The notes under the pieces: model-generated
What the model saw: only the letters and a program-made list of their open reading frames with translations
Told to the model about the DNA's origin: nothing
Databases searched by the model: none
Part shown: positions 1-9,130 of the stretch, piece by piece
Numbering within the stretch: the first letter of the stretch is position 1
Layout: each line of letters starts with the position of its first letter
Source of the DNA: Solimonas marina
GTDB taxonomy: Bacteria > Pseudomonadota > Gammaproteobacteria > Nevskiales > Nevskiaceae
DNA: 64,000 nucleotides
NCBI RefSeq assembly: GCF_012241385.1
Contig: NZ_JAAVXB010000009.1
Span: forward strand, 1 to 64,000
Reading direction: 5' to 3'
Translations under genes and position numbers: made by a program

Positions 1-102
1 CAGGAAGCGCGCTACGAGGCCGTCGGCCAAGTGGTGTTCATGTGCCAGCGCGCCGGCATCGTCAAGGTCGGCTTCATCACGCAGCCACCGCCCAGAGGCT
101 GA
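1..102 (+). CDS. exbD: ExbD/TolR-family protein, C-terminal end (partial)
   Basis: The first 33 codons of the window read through to a TGA at 100-102, so this is the tail of a gene that starts upstream. The residues (V-x-F-M-C-Q-R-A-G-I-x-K-V-G-F-I) match the end of the periplasmic domain of ExbD, where a helix followed by a short strand closes the fold. A second, complete ExbD gene follows 84 bp later, so this is the first member of a tandem exbD pair. Such pairs occur in Xanthomonas-type tonB-exbB-exbD1-exbD2 loci. Family assignment rests on the short tail plus context. Confidence 0.75.
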   Translation, partial: QEARYEAVGQVVFMCQRAGIVKVGFITQPPPRG

Positions 103-110
103 AACAGCGG

Positions 111-166
111 GTCGCGGCTTGCGCCGCGCCTACCGACACCTGCGTAGGAGCGGCGCGAGCCGCGAC
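111..166. repeat. REP-like inverted repeat between the exbD genes
   Basis: Two 23-nt arms (111-133 and 144-166) are inverted copies of each other with 21 of 23 positions matching and a 10-nt loop. The arm contains GTAGGAGCGGC and AGCCGCGAC, the core of a short interspersed repeat widespread in Xanthomonadaceae and some pseudomonads. It can form a long GC hairpin within the exbD-exbD transcript and could act as a processing or attenuation element. That role is inference. Confidence 0.7.
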
Positions 167-186
167 CGCTTCAAGAGGAACGAAAC

Positions 187-612
187 ATGGCAATGAGCGT
201 AGGCACGAGCGGCTCCGGTGATCCGGAAACGATGGTGGACATCAACACCACGCCGTTGATCGACGTGATGCTGGTGCTGCTGATCATGCTGATCATCACG
301 ATTCCGGTGCAGACGCATGCGGTGAAGCTGGACATGCCGCAGGCGACACCGCCGAGCCAGGCGACACCGCCACCGGCAGTGGAGCTGGAGATCGACTTCG
401 ACGGCACGATTTTGTGGAACGGCCAGGTGATGGACGAAGCGACGGTGGAACGTCAGTTCCAGGTCGAAGGCGCCAAGCCGGTTGATCAGCAGGCGGAGTT
501 TCATATTCGCCCGAACAAGCTGGTCGAATACAAGTACGTGGCCTTCGTGCTCGCCGCGGCGCAGCGCAACGGCGTCAACAAGATCGGACTGGTTGGAAAC
601 GAGGGAATGTAA
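187..612 (+). CDS. exbD: Biopolymer transport protein ExbD/TolR family
   Basis: A 141-residue protein with the ExbD/TolR plan: a short cytoplasmic N-terminus, the motif D-I-N-T-T-P-L-I-D-V (about residues 18-27) leading into one transmembrane helix (to about residue 43), then a periplasmic domain. The aspartate at the start of the helix (D26) is the proton-path residue known for this family. It would work with ExbB (upstream, outside the window) and TonB, or as a TolQR-like complex, to pass proton-motive force to outer-membrane receptors. AAGAGGAACGAAAC precedes the ATG as a ribosome binding site. Confidence 0.92.
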   Translation: MAMSVGTSGSGDPETMVDINTTPLIDVMLVLLIMLIITIPVQTHAVKLDMPQATPPSQATPPPAVELEIDFDGTILWNGQVMDEATVERQFQVEGAKPVDQQAEFHIRPNKLVEYKYVAFVLAAAQRNGVNKIGLVGNEGM

Positions 613-613
613 G

Positions 614-643
614 GGGGCACCGCCGCGATGCGGTGGTGGCCCC
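614..643 (+). terminator. Hairpin after exbD
   Basis: Immediately after the exbD stop, GGGGC..CCGCC pairs with GGTGG.GGCCCC around a short loop. There is no clear U-tract, so this could be a weak terminator or an RNA-stabilising hairpin ending the exbD transcript before the OmpA-family gene. Confidence 0.4.
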
Positions 644-779
644 GTCAAGGTGTTTCGTGGTGCAAGCGCGGTTGCAGTAGAGGAAAAAGCAGCGGCTCCG
701 TTTCGGTGCGGTCCCGCTTTGAAATTAGACAAGGCCGCCGGCTCGGAAGCGCTGAGCGATCGGAATAAGGGGAAGATAG

Positions 780-2051
780 ATGAAGAACAGGTTTGCAGTC
801 TGCGCAGGCCTCGTATTGAGCCTGATCGCCGGATCGGCTTTTGCGCAGGATGACGCCGCGTCGAACGGGATCGACGGGCGTTTCTATATCTCGCCGATGT
901 TTTCGTACTCGTTCGCCGACAGCTCGCGGAAGACCGATGGCGGACTGGGCGGCACGCTGGCGATCGGCAAGGAGCTGGTGCCGAAGCTCAATCTGGAATT
1001 GAGCAGCAGCTATACGGACTTTTCGGCCAAGAGCGGCAGCGGCAGCGAAAAACTGACGGGCGTCGGCGTCGATGTGCTGCTGTTTCCGCTGAACTCGGTA
1101 CCCGGCCTCTACGGCGCCGCCGGCATGGCGTATGGCTTCGGTTCTTCGAATGTGTCCGACGTTCCGGGCGCAGGGAATAACGGGCATATCTTCAATGTCG
1201 GCCTCGGCTACCTGTTCGGGCCGATCAGCTGGCTGAATGACGGCAGCCTGCGCTTCGATGTGCGTGAGCGCTTCGACGACAAGTTCAAGAAGGCGGAGAC
1301 CAACAAGTTCGCCGATACGGTGGTGTCGATCGGTCTGCTGTATCCGCTGGGTGCACGACCGGTGAAGGCGGCGCCGCCGCAGGAACCGGTCCAGGTCGTG
1401 GCGCCGGTCGCGCCGACGGACAGTGATGCCGACGGCGTGCCCGACGATCGGGATCAGTGCCCGAACACGCCGAGCGGCACGCAGGTCAATGACGTGGGTT
1501 GTGCGTTGCCGCCACCGCCGCCGCCATGCAATCCGCCGCTGCCGGGGCAGCATGTCGACCTCGCCGGTTGCGGCGTCGGCGACACGATCACGCTCAGCGG
1601 CGTCAATTTCGACTTCGACAAGTCGACGCTGACGCTCAATGCCAAGACCATCCTCGATGACGTGGCCGCCGCTTTGATTGCGGCACCCGATATTCACGTC
1701 GAGGTGGCCGGCCATACCGACAGCCGCGGCAGCGATGCGTACAACCAGAAACTGTCGCAGGCCCGTGCCGAGGCGGTGATGGCGTATCTCGGCGAGCACG
1801 GCGTCGCTGCGGATCGCATGACGGCGCACGGCTATGGCGAGACCGAGCCGGTGGCGGACAACGACACCGATGAAGGTCGCGAGCGCAATCGTCGCGTCGA
1901 GTTGCGGATTACCGAATCCGCGAACCCCGCGGCACCACCCGCAGCGCAGGACAATGGCAGCGTACCGGCACCGGATGCGCCCACCCCGTTACCTGAGCCG
2001 GCCCCGGCCCCGGCCGCCGACGATACGTCGGCGCCGTCCCAGGGCTTCTGA
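780..2051 (+). CDS. OmpA-family outer-membrane protein with TSP3-like linker
   Basis: 423 residues. A signal peptide ends after A-Q-A-type residues near position 22. Residues about 30-200 are rich in alternating aromatic/polar strands, as in an OmpA-like beta-barrel. A Pro/Ala/Val-rich stretch leads to a thrombospondin type-3-like calcium repeat (DSDADGVPDDRDQCP) and a Cys-containing linker. The C-terminal half is a peptidoglycan-binding OmpA domain with F-D-F-D-K-S, V-x-G-H-T-D-S-R-G and R-x-R-N-R-R-V-E signatures, including the Asp and Arg that bind diaminopimelate. A low-complexity Pro/Ala tail follows. It should anchor the outer membrane to the cell wall. The ATG at 780 is preceded by AAGGGGAAG. 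Confidence 0.93.
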   Translation: MKNRFAVCAGLVLSLIAGSAFAQDDAASNGIDGRFYISPMFSYSFADSSRKTDGGLGGTLAIGKELVPKLNLELSSSYTDFSAKSGSGSEKLTGVGVDVLLFPLNSVPGLYGAAGMAYGFGSSNVSDVPGAGNNGHIFNVGLGYLFGPISWLNDGSLRFDVRERFDDKFKKAETNKFADTVVSIGLLYPLGARPVKAAPPQEPVQVVAPVAPTDSDADGVPDDRDQCPNTPSGTQVNDVGCALPPPPPPCNPPLPGQHVDLAGCGVGDTITLSGVNFDFDKSTLTLNAKTILDDVAAALIAAPDIHVEVAGHTDSRGSDAYNQKLSQARAEAVMAYLGEHGVAADRMTAHGYGETEPVADNDTDEGRERNRRVELRITESANPAAPPAAQDNGSVPAPDAPTPLPEPAPAPAADDTSAPSQGF

Positions 2052-2241
2052 CGAACGGTTGCAACCATCATTGTTCATCGTTGTCGTCTAGTTTGTCGGT
2101 CATGCTTTCGACGATTGCAGTGCAGCTCCGTCGAACGACAACGGTCAGTTTCGGCGACTTGATGAAAGGCGCGCCGGCCGTCGGTCCCGTCGTGTGGATG
2201 GCTGACGGTACCGGCGTTGCCGTCTTGAGGAGGAGAGAGAG

Positions 2242-3189
2242 ATGAGCGGCGAATTTGTATTGGAGTCCGGCACGGACCCGAAGGTGAAGTTTTCGGTGCT
2301 CGCGGCCATCATCGCAGCGTTCGCAATCGGCGCGGTCCTGCTGATGAAACCCGGTAGCACGACGCATGTCGCGGCTGCCAAGCCGGCAGCGGCTGCGCCT
2401 GCAGCTCGGGTGCCGGCGCAGCCTGCCGCGCCGCCGGCGCAGAGCGCAGACCCGTATGGTGATGCCGCAACGGCGGACGCCGCAGAGCCTGCACAGTCCT
2501 GGCCTGATGCCGCGCCGCCGGCGGAGACGTCTGCACCGACCACGTTCCAGGCGGCGACGGAGGCCACGACGGCGATGCCGTCGACCGCCGACAGCGGGTC
2601 GCCGGCGGCAAGCGCGGCACAGGCTAAGACGGCCACCGCCAGCAGCGCCGACGACTCCGCGTCGCAGCCACTGCAAACCTTTGATGATTCGGCCGACGCC
2701 GACGCCGACGCCGATGCCGGCGACGCGCTGTCGGCGAACGCGGGTGCCCAGCCGACCGACATGAACGACCTGATGGCGTCGCCGCCGGCGGCCAGCGCAT
2801 CGTCACACCGTCGCGCCGAAGATCACCCGCGCCCGGCGGTTCGCGCGCCGTCCGCTCCGGCGATCGAGGCACTGCATGCCTGGTGGCGCAGCGACAAGTC
2901 CGGTGCGCTGGCCGTGCAGTACGTCGGTCCGGTGGCGGGCGAGCAGGCCCTGGTGGTGCGCCTGTCGCAGAGCGTTGCGAACGCCAATGACGCGGCGCAG
3001 CACATTCATGTCGTCGATCAGGCGGGCGCCAACGTGGCCGGCAACTGGAGCCTGGGCAGCAATCCGTACGTGCTGGTCTATCAGGGCGTGCAGCCGGGCC
3101 GCTACACGGTGCGCATCGATCCGGCGCTGCGCAGCGCCAGCGGTACCATGCTGGGCACGACGCTGCAGGGGCCGGTCTTTGTGCAGTGA
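2242..3189 (+). CDS. Membrane-anchored Ala/Pro-rich protein with C-terminal Ig-like domain (unknown function)
   Basis: 315 residues. A short polar N-terminus is followed by one hydrophobic helix (about residues 15-35), without a clear cleavage site, so a single-pass inner-membrane anchor is likely. Residues about 40-200 are low-complexity Ala/Pro/Ser/Thr, including a run of Asp-Ala repeats encoded by GCCGAC triplets near 2695-2720. The last 95 residues have the pattern of a beta-sandwich resembling SbsA/Big_5-type Ig-like domains (H-V-V-D-x-x-G..G-x-W, then Y-T-V-R-I). AGGAGGAGAGAGAG precedes the ATG, a very strong ribosome binding site. Function is unknown; a periplasm-spanning spacer is my inference. 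Confidence 0.6.
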   Translation: MSGEFVLESGTDPKVKFSVLAAIIAAFAIGAVLLMKPGSTTHVAAAKPAAAAPAARVPAQPAAPPAQSADPYGDAATADAAEPAQSWPDAAPPAETSAPTTFQAATEATTAMPSTADSGSPAASAAQAKTATASSADDSASQPLQTFDDSADADADADAGDALSANAGAQPTDMNDLMASPPAASASSHRRAEDHPRPAVRAPSAPAIEALHAWWRSDKSGALAVQYVGPVAGEQALVVRLSQSVANANDAAQHIHVVDQAGANVAGNWSLGSNPYVLVYQGVQPGRYTVRIDPALRSASGTMLGTTLQGPVFVQ

Positions 3190-3249
3190 TGATGCGGTTG
3201 TGACGATCCCGCCGCGGGCGCCGCACATCGTCGGCGCTCTCGGCGGGCA

Positions 3250-4065
3250 TCAACCGGTGATGCCGGCACCGGTTTCGAGTGTTTCGGCGAGCGTGCCGGC
3301 GTAAAGCGTCAGTCGCGTTTCGCGGGTGAAGCCGGCGAGTGTGATGCCGGCTTCGTTGGCGATGCGGATCGCCAGGGCCGTCGGTGCCGAGATCGCGGCG
3401 ACAATCGGGCAGTCGGCCTGCGCGGCCTTGTGTACGACTTCGTACGATGCGCGTGACGTCACCAGCATCGCGTCGCCGCGTACGCCACGGCGCGCGGCGG
3501 CGCCGACCAGCTTGTCGATGGCGTTGTGACGGCCGACGTCTTCGCGAACCAGCAACTGTCCCTGGCCATGAATGAATGCCGCGGCGTGCGTCGCGCCGCA
3601 TTGATCGTTGAGCGGCTGCGCGGCTTCGAGTGCCGACATGCCGGCCAACAGAGTGGCCATGTCGAGCTGCGCCGATATGCTGACGCGGCGCACCGGCCGT
3701 ATTGCGTTCTGCAGCGAATCGGTCCCGCATAGGCCGCAGCCGGTGCGGCCGGTCAGGTTGCGATGACGAGAGTCGACGGCGGCATAGTGACGTTGCGGGA
3801 TCAGCATCTGCAACGAAATGCCATGCGCGGTGTGCAAGCGATCGACGACCTCGATCTCGTCGGCGCGCGTGACGATGCCTTCGCTCAGTGAGAACCCGAC
3901 CGCGAAGTCGTCGAGATCGGCGGGTGTGGCCATCATCACGGCGTACGGTCGACCGTTGTAAACGAGGGCGATCGGCGTTTCCTCGGCAACGGTTTCGACA
4001 CTGGTCCGGTGCTCGGTGCCGTGCCGACGCTCGGCGGCGACGTCCTGTAGCGGAGTCCGGCTCAT
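3250..4065 (-). CDS. fdhD: Formate dehydrogenase accessory sulfurtransferase FdhD
   Basis: 271 residues. It matches FdhD, which carries sulfur from the cysteine desulfurase IscS to the bis-MGD molybdenum cofactor of formate-dehydrogenase-type enzymes. Visible marks are E-E-T-P-I-A-L-V-Y-N-G near the N-terminus, the F-x-x-G-F-x-x-S-E-G-I segment, the catalytic C-G-L-C-G motif that carries the persulfide, and the late S-R-A-S-Y-E and C-P motifs. The start ATG shares one base with the TAA of the upstream 76-codon gene, so translation is probably coupled. It is the last gene of the molybdoenzyme operon. Confidence 0.95.
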   Translation of the reverse strand: MSRTPLQDVAAERRHGTEHRTSVETVAEETPIALVYNGRPYAVMMATPADLDDFAVGFSLSEGIVTRADEIEVVDRLHTAHGISLQMLIPQRHYAAVDSRHRNLTGRTGCGLCGTDSLQNAIRPVRRVSISAQLDMATLLAGMSALEAAQPLNDQCGATHAAAFIHGQGQLLVREDVGRHNAIDKLVGAAARRGVRGDAMLVTSRASYEVVHKAAQADCPIVAAISAPTALAIRIANEAGITLAGFTRETRLTLYAGTLAETLETGAGITG

Positions 4066-4295
4066 TACGCGCGCTCCAGGTGCTCACGCGCACGCGCTGT
4101 CAGGTGCAGGCGAGCAGGCTCCCCGTCATCGACCACAATGAGATCGAGGCCGCCGATCGTCGTGTCCGGCCCCAGCGCCGCCAGCAGGCGGCGCAGCTGA
4201 CTCTGGCTCAGCTGCAGCGCCTTGGCGGCGCGTGCCAGCGACAGGCCATCATGGCGACCGACCAGATCAAGCAGCGCGGCAGCGGTCTCATCCAT
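4065..4295 (-). CDS. Small HTH-like protein between molybdoenzyme and fdhD
   Basis: 76 residues. It starts at an ATG overlapping by one base the TGA of the oxidoreductase gene, and ends in a TAA overlapping by one base the ATG of fdhD. The sequence (L-x-L-x-R-A-A-K-A-L-Q-L-S-Q-S-Q-L-R-R-L-L-type segment, then a short beta-like T-I-G-G-L-D-L-I-V-V) resembles a winged helix-turn-helix. Its position suggests a role with the molybdoenzyme or FdhD, perhaps as a regulator or small chaperone. I do not recognise a named family, and the tight overlaps are the best evidence that it is translated. Confidence 0.7.
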   Translation of the reverse strand: MDETAAALLDLVGRHDGLSLARAAKALQLSQSQLRRLLAALGPDTTIGGLDLIVVDDGEPARLHLTARAREHLERA

Positions 4296-6538
4296 CAGGC
4301 AGCTACGTCGATGCTGCTGCGCTGCAGACGCACCGGAATCGACTTCGAGGTCGGTGTACGTGCGCGCTCGGCGTAGGAATCCAGCGGCACCAGTGGATTG
4401 GTCTCCGGGTAGTACGCACCGATGCAACCCGCCGGGATGTTGTACTCGACGAGGCGAAAGTGCGTGGCGACGCGCTCGCCGTCGTGCCAGACCGACACGA
4501 TATCGACCCAATCGCCTTCGGCGTAGCCAAGCCGGTCGAGATCGCTGCGGCTGATGAAGCACACGCGACGTTCGCCCTTGATGCCGCGATAGCGGTCATG
4601 CAGGCCGTAGATCGTGGTGTTGTATTGATCGTGGCTGCGCATCGTCATCAGCGTCAGCAGCTGCGTATCGGGTGCGACCGTCGGTGCCAGCGGATGTACG
4701 CAGAACAGCGCCTTGCCGGCGTCGTTGCGCCACTGCCGATCGCGCGCCGAATTGCCGAGATAGAAGCCGCCCGGCTGGTGGACACGAGCATTGAAGTCGT
4801 CAAAGCCGTCGACGACCATCGCGATGCGATCGCGAATGCGGTCGTAGTCGGCGACCAGGTCCTGCCATGGCGTGCGGCTGTTCGGCAGCGTAGCCATCGC
4901 GATGCCGGCGATGATCGCCGGCTCCGAGCGCAGCTGCGGCGAGGCTGGCGCATTCATGCCGGTCGAGATGTGCACCATGCTCATCGAATCCTCGACGCTG
5001 ACGCCCTGTACGCCACCGGCCTGCATGTCGATCTCGGTGCGGCCGAGGCAGGGCAGGATCAGCGCGTCGCGACCCTGCACGAGATGCGAGCGATTGAGCT
5101 TGGTTGACACCTGCACGGTCAGCGCGCAGTTGCGCAGCGCCGCCTGCGTGCGTTCGCTGTCCGGCGTGGCGACCGCGAAATTGCCGCCCATGCCGATGAA
5201 GACCTTGGCGTCGCCGGCGATCATCGCTTCGATCGCGCCGACCACGTCATGACCGTGGGCGCGCGGCGGCTCGAACGCGAAGGCACTGCCGAGCTTGTCG
5301 AGGAAGCGCGGCGACGGCTTTTCGTAAATGCCCATCGTGCGGTCACCCTGCACATTGGAGTGACCGCGCACCGGGCACAGGCCGGCGCCCGGCTTGCCGA
5401 TGTGTCCGCGACTGAGCAGCAGATTGCCGATCATCTGGATCGTCGCGACCGCGCGCTTGTGCTGGGTAATGCCCATGCCCCAGCAGGCGATGGCGGCCTT
5501 GGACTGGCGGAAGATCGTTGCCGCCTGTTCGATCTGTTCGCGCGACAGGCCGGATTCGATCTCGATCGTCGCCCAATCGGCCGCACGCACGCTGTCGGCG
5601 ATGGCGTCGAAGCCGGTCGTGTGGGCGTCGATGAATGCACGATCGATATCGCCGGCTTCGATCACGCACTTGAGCATGCCGGTGACGACGGCGAGGTCAC
5701 CGCCCAGCCGCGGCTGGTAGTAGTGCGTGGCGATCGTGGTCGAGCCGCCGGTCGTCATTTCGACCGGCGACTGCGGATTGGCGAAGCGTTCGAGGCCGCG
5801 TTCCCGCACCGGATTGAACGCCAGAATCTTGCACCCGCGCTTGGCCGCGGTGCGCAACTCGCCGAGCATGCGCGGATGGTTGGTGCCGGGGTTGTGACCG
5901 AAGCTGAAAATCACATCGGCCTTCTCGAAGTCGTCGAGCGTGACCGTGCCCTTGCCGATGCCGATCTGTTCGGCGAGGCCGACGCTGGTCGGCTCGTGAC
6001 ACATGTTCGAGCAGTCCGGCATGTTGTTGGTGCCGTACTCGCGGGCGAGCAGCTGGTAAAGAAACGCGGCTTCGTTGGATGTGCGGCCGGAGGTATAGAA
6101 CAGCGCCTGGTTCGGGTCGTCCAGCGCCTGCAAATGTGCGGCGATCCTGGCGAACGCGTCGTCCCAGCTGATCGGCACGTAGTGGTCGCTGGCGGCGTCG
6201 TACCGCATCGGTTCGGTGAGGCGGCCCTGGCCTTCGAGCCAGTAGTCGTCGTGCGTGGCCAGTTCGCTGACGCTGTACTCGGCGAAGAAGGCCGGCGTGA
6301 CGCGTCGCGCCGTGGCTTCGGCGGCGACCGCCTTGACGCCGTTTTCGCAGAACTCGAATGTCGAATGATGGTTCTTGTCCGGCCATGCGCAGCCGGGGCA
6401 GTCGAAACCCTCGGGCTGGTTGGCCTTGAGCATGGTCAGCGAACCAAGACTGACGATGCCTTGCTCCTTGATGTGCTGATAGGAACTCAGCAATGCGTCC
6501 CAGCCGCCCGCTGCACCCTTGTAGGTTTCCTTGCTCAT
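4295..6538 (-). CDS. FdhF/YdeP-family molybdopterin oxidoreductase
   Basis: 747 residues, close to the usual size of the YdeP/CbbBc group. An N-terminal C-P-G-C-A-W motif sits where related enzymes bind an Fe-S cluster. The molybdopterin-binding domain includes Y-T-S-G-R-T-S-N-E-A and P-D-C-S-N-M-C-H-E-P-T. The Cys of that second motif lies where FdhF has selenocysteine or cysteine, and no in-frame TGA is used here. A C-terminal MopB-type dinucleotide domain includes M-T-M-R-S-H-D-Q-Y-N-T-T-I. The substrate is uncertain: the group is annotated as formate dehydrogenase alpha-like, and YdeP is linked to acid resistance in E. coli. The following fdhD supports a bis-MGD enzyme needing sulfuration. 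Confidence 0.9.
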   Translation of the reverse strand: MSKETYKGAAGGWDALLSSYQHIKEQGIVSLGSLTMLKANQPEGFDCPGCAWPDKNHHSTFEFCENGVKAVAAEATARRVTPAFFAEYSVSELATHDDYWLEGQGRLTEPMRYDAASDHYVPISWDDAFARIAAHLQALDDPNQALFYTSGRTSNEAAFLYQLLAREYGTNNMPDCSNMCHEPTSVGLAEQIGIGKGTVTLDDFEKADVIFSFGHNPGTNHPRMLGELRTAAKRGCKILAFNPVRERGLERFANPQSPVEMTTGGSTTIATHYYQPRLGGDLAVVTGMLKCVIEAGDIDRAFIDAHTTGFDAIADSVRAADWATIEIESGLSREQIEQAATIFRQSKAAIACWGMGITQHKRAVATIQMIGNLLLSRGHIGKPGAGLCPVRGHSNVQGDRTMGIYEKPSPRFLDKLGSAFAFEPPRAHGHDVVGAIEAMIAGDAKVFIGMGGNFAVATPDSERTQAALRNCALTVQVSTKLNRSHLVQGRDALILPCLGRTEIDMQAGGVQGVSVEDSMSMVHISTGMNAPASPQLRSEPAIIAGIAMATLPNSRTPWQDLVADYDRIRDRIAMVVDGFDDFNARVHQPGGFYLGNSARDRQWRNDAGKALFCVHPLAPTVAPDTQLLTLMTMRSHDQYNTTIYGLHDRYRGIKGERRVCFISRSDLDRLGYAEGDWVDIVSVWHDGERVATHFRLVEYNIPAGCIGAYYPETNPLVPLDSYAERARTPTSKSIPVRLQRSSIDVAA

Positions 6539-6818
6539 CTATCCTCCGCCGGGTTCGTCTCTGGTGTGAACCCGTCTGACCAGCCGATCCGCGATCATTG
6601 TAGGCGCCTGCCGCATGGTCGGCACAGTGAAACCCGGCGAACGTCGTTGCGCCCGTCGCGATGACGCGCGCGAGTGCAAAGCGGGGGCGATTGCGGCACA
6701 CTGCGCCAGCCTCCGTCGGCGTTGCCGCGGACGAGCCCACCGCGGCCCCGCGCCGCCGAACAGAGCCGCCGATCGCCGCGGCCTTTTTATTGCACTCATT
6801 CACGAAAACAAGATCTGC

Positions 6819-9110
6819 ATGTCCGTCAAAGCCGACGAAATCGCCCGTCTCATCGCTACTGAAATCGCCGCCCAGCCACGTCAGGTCGCCGCCGCCGTCG
6901 AGTTGCTCGACGAGGGTGCGACGGTGCCGTTCATCGCCCGTTACCGCAAGGAAGTGACCGGCGGTCTCGACGACACGCAGCTGCGCCTGCTCGAAGAGCG
7001 TCTGGGCTATCTGCGCGAGCTTGAAGCGCGCCGCGACACGGTGCTCGAGTCGATACGCTCGCAGGGCAAGCTGACCGAAGAGCTCGAATCGAAAATTGCC
7101 GGTGTGATGACCAAGGCCGAGCTCGAGGACTTGTACCTGCCTTACAAGCCCAAGCGTCGCACGCGCGCCGAAATCGCTCGCGAGCGCGGGCTGCAGACCC
7201 TGGCGGATGCGTTGATGGACGACCGCACGCTGGTGCCGACCGATGTCGCCGCCGCCTACGTCAAGGATGAGGTCGCCGACGTCAAGGCAGCGCTCGACGG
7301 TGCGCGCGACATTCTGATGGAGCGCTTCGCCGAAGACGCCGATCTGCTCGGTCGTCTGCGTACGCACATGAAGACGCATGCGTCGCTGCGCGCCAAGGTG
7401 CTCGACGGCAAGGAGCAGGCCGGCGCCAAGTTTTCCGATTACTTCGACCATCACGAGCGCTGGGCGACGGCGCCGAGCCATCGCGTGCTGGCGATGCTGC
7501 GCGGGCGCAATGAGGACGTGCTGTCGCTGGAGATCGAAGTCGACGTCGACGATCCATCGCCGCTTAAGCCGGCCGAGAAGATGATCGCCGACGCATTCGC
7601 GATTCCGGAGCGCGGTGCTGCGGCCGACGGCTGGCTGCTCGATGTTGCCAAATGGACCTGGCGCGTGAAGCTGTCGTTCTCGCTGGCGATGGACTTGATG
7701 ACGGAGATGCGCGAGCGCGCCGAGGAAGAGGCGATTCATGTGTTCGCCAAGAACCTCAAGGATCTGCTGCTCGCCGCACCGGCTGGCGCCAAGGCGACGA
7801 TGGGCCTCGATCCGGGCATTCGCACCGGCGTCAAGGTCGCAGTCGTCGACAACACCGGCAAGCTGCTCGATACGGCGACGGTCTATCCGTTCCAGCCGAA
7901 GAATGACGTGCGCGGCGCGCAGGCCGAGTTGGCGCGGTTGATCGCCAAGCACCAGGTCGAGTTGATCGCCATCGGCAACGGCACGGCGAGTCGCGAGACC
8001 GACAAGCTGGTCGCCGAACTGCTCTCGCATCTGGCGCCGCCGAAGCCGATCAAGATCGTCGTCAGCGAGGCCGGTGCGTCGGTCTATTCGGCGTCGGCCA
8101 CCGCTGCCGCGGAGTTCCCGAACCTCGACGTGTCGCTGCGCGGCGCGGTGTCGATTGCGCGGCGCCTGCAGGATCCGCTGGCCGAGCTGGTGAAGATCGA
8201 ACCGAAGGCGATCGGCGTCGGCCAGTACCAGCACGACGTTGATCAGTACCGGCTGGCGCGTGCGCTCGATGCGGTGGTCGAGGACGCGGTCAACGCGGTG
8301 GGGGTCGACCTCAACATGGCGTCGGCGCCGCTGCTGGCGCGCGTGTCGGGTCTGGGCGCGTCGCTGGCCGAAGCTATCGTCGCGCATCGCGATCAGCAGG
8401 GCGCGTTCAAGACGCGCAAGGATCTGCTCGATGTTGCGCGCCTGGGGCCGAAGACCTTCGAACAGTGCGCCGGCTTTCTGCGCATTTCCGGTGGTGCACA
8501 GCCGCTCGATGCGTCGTCGGTGCACCCGGAAGCCTATGACGTGGCGACGCGCATCGTCGCTGCCTGCGGCCGCGACGTGCGTGCGCTGATGGGTGACAGC
8601 AAGGCGTTGAAGGCCCTCGATCCGCGCGTGTTCGTCGACGAGCGTTTCGGCCTGCCGACGGTGCGCGACATCATTGCCGAACTGGAAAAGCCGGGCCGCG
8701 ATCCGCGCCCGGAGTTCCGCACGGCGACGTTCGCCGACGACGTGCACGAGATCAGCGATCTCAAGCCCGGCATGGTGCTCGAAGGCACGGTGACCAATGT
8801 TGCGGCGTTCGGCGCCTTCGTCGACATCGGCGTTCACCAGGACGGCCTCGTTCACGTTTCGCAGCTCGCCGATCGCTTCGTCAAGGACCCGCATGAGGTG
8901 GTCAAGGCCGGCGACGTGGTGAAGGTGCGCGTGGTCGACGTCGATGCGGCGCGCAAGCGCATCGCGCTGTCGATGAAGAAGGACGACGGTAGTGCGACGC
9001 GTCAGCCGGGGCCACGGGCCAATGCGCCACGCGGTCGCGATGCCCCGCGCGGCAAGCCGCAACAGGGCTCGCTCGGCGACGCGCTGCTGGAAGCCTTGCG
9101 GCGCAAGTAG
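6819..9110 (+). CDS. tex: Transcription accessory protein Tex
   Basis: 763 residues from the ATG at 6819, the expected Tex length; upstream in-frame codons look non-coding. Order of domains: N-terminal helical region with [11 protein letters not shown]-x-x-Q-L, a YqgF/RNase H-like domain ([11 protein letters not shown] near residue 330), helix-hairpin-helix repeats (V-G-V-D-L-N-x-A), and a C-terminal S1 RNA-binding domain ([19 protein letters not shown]). A basic Arg/Gly tail closes the protein. Tex is a nucleic-acid-binding transcription factor tied to RNA polymerase and, in several bacteria, to virulence gene expression. Confidence 0.96.
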   Translation: MSVKADEIARLIATEIAAQPRQVAAAVELLDEGATVPFIARYRKEVTGGLDDTQLRLLEERLGYLRELEARRDTVLESIRSQGKLTEELESKIAGVMTKAELEDLYLPYKPKRRTRAEIARERGLQTLADALMDDRTLVPTDVAAAYVKDEVADVKAALDGARDILMERFAEDADLLGRLRTHMKTHASLRAKVLDGKEQAGAKFSDYFDHHERWATAPSHRVLAMLRGRNEDVLSLEIEVDVDDPSPLKPAEKMIADAFAIPERGAAADGWLLDVAKWTWRVKLSFSLAMDLMTEMRERAEEEAIHVFAKNLKDLLLAAPAGAKATMGLDPGIRTGVKVAVVDNTGKLLDTATVYPFQPKNDVRGAQAELARLIAKHQVELIAIGNGTASRETDKLVAELLSHLAPPKPIKIVVSEAGASVYSASATAAAEFPNLDVSLRGAVSIARRLQDPLAELVKIEPKAIGVGQYQHDVDQYRLARALDAVVEDAVNAVGVDLNMASAPLLARVSGLGASLAEAIVAHRDQQGAFKTRKDLLDVARLGPKTFEQCAGFLRISGGAQPLDASSVHPEAYDVATRIVAACGRDVRALMGDSKALKALDPRVFVDERFGLPTVRDIIAELEKPGRDPRPEFRTATFADDVHEISDLKPGMVLEGTVTNVAAFGAFVDIGVHQDGLVHVSQLADRFVKDPHEVVKAGDVVKVRVVDVDAARKRIALSMKKDDGSATRQPGPRANAPRGRDAPRGKPQQGSLGDALLEALRRK

Positions 9111-9130
9111 GCCAAGGTCGACGCGCGGTG

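Noticed and set aside
2624-4093. A 489-codon minus-strand frame over the Ala/Pro-rich protein and fdhD
   Set aside because: It is another frame of fdhD and antisense to the upstream gene; extremely Arg-rich.
5697-9062. A 1121-codon open frame on the minus strand across tex and the molybdoenzyme gene
   Set aside because: It lies antisense to two well-supported genes; the Arg/His/Gln-rich translation is the usual shadow in GC-rich DNA.
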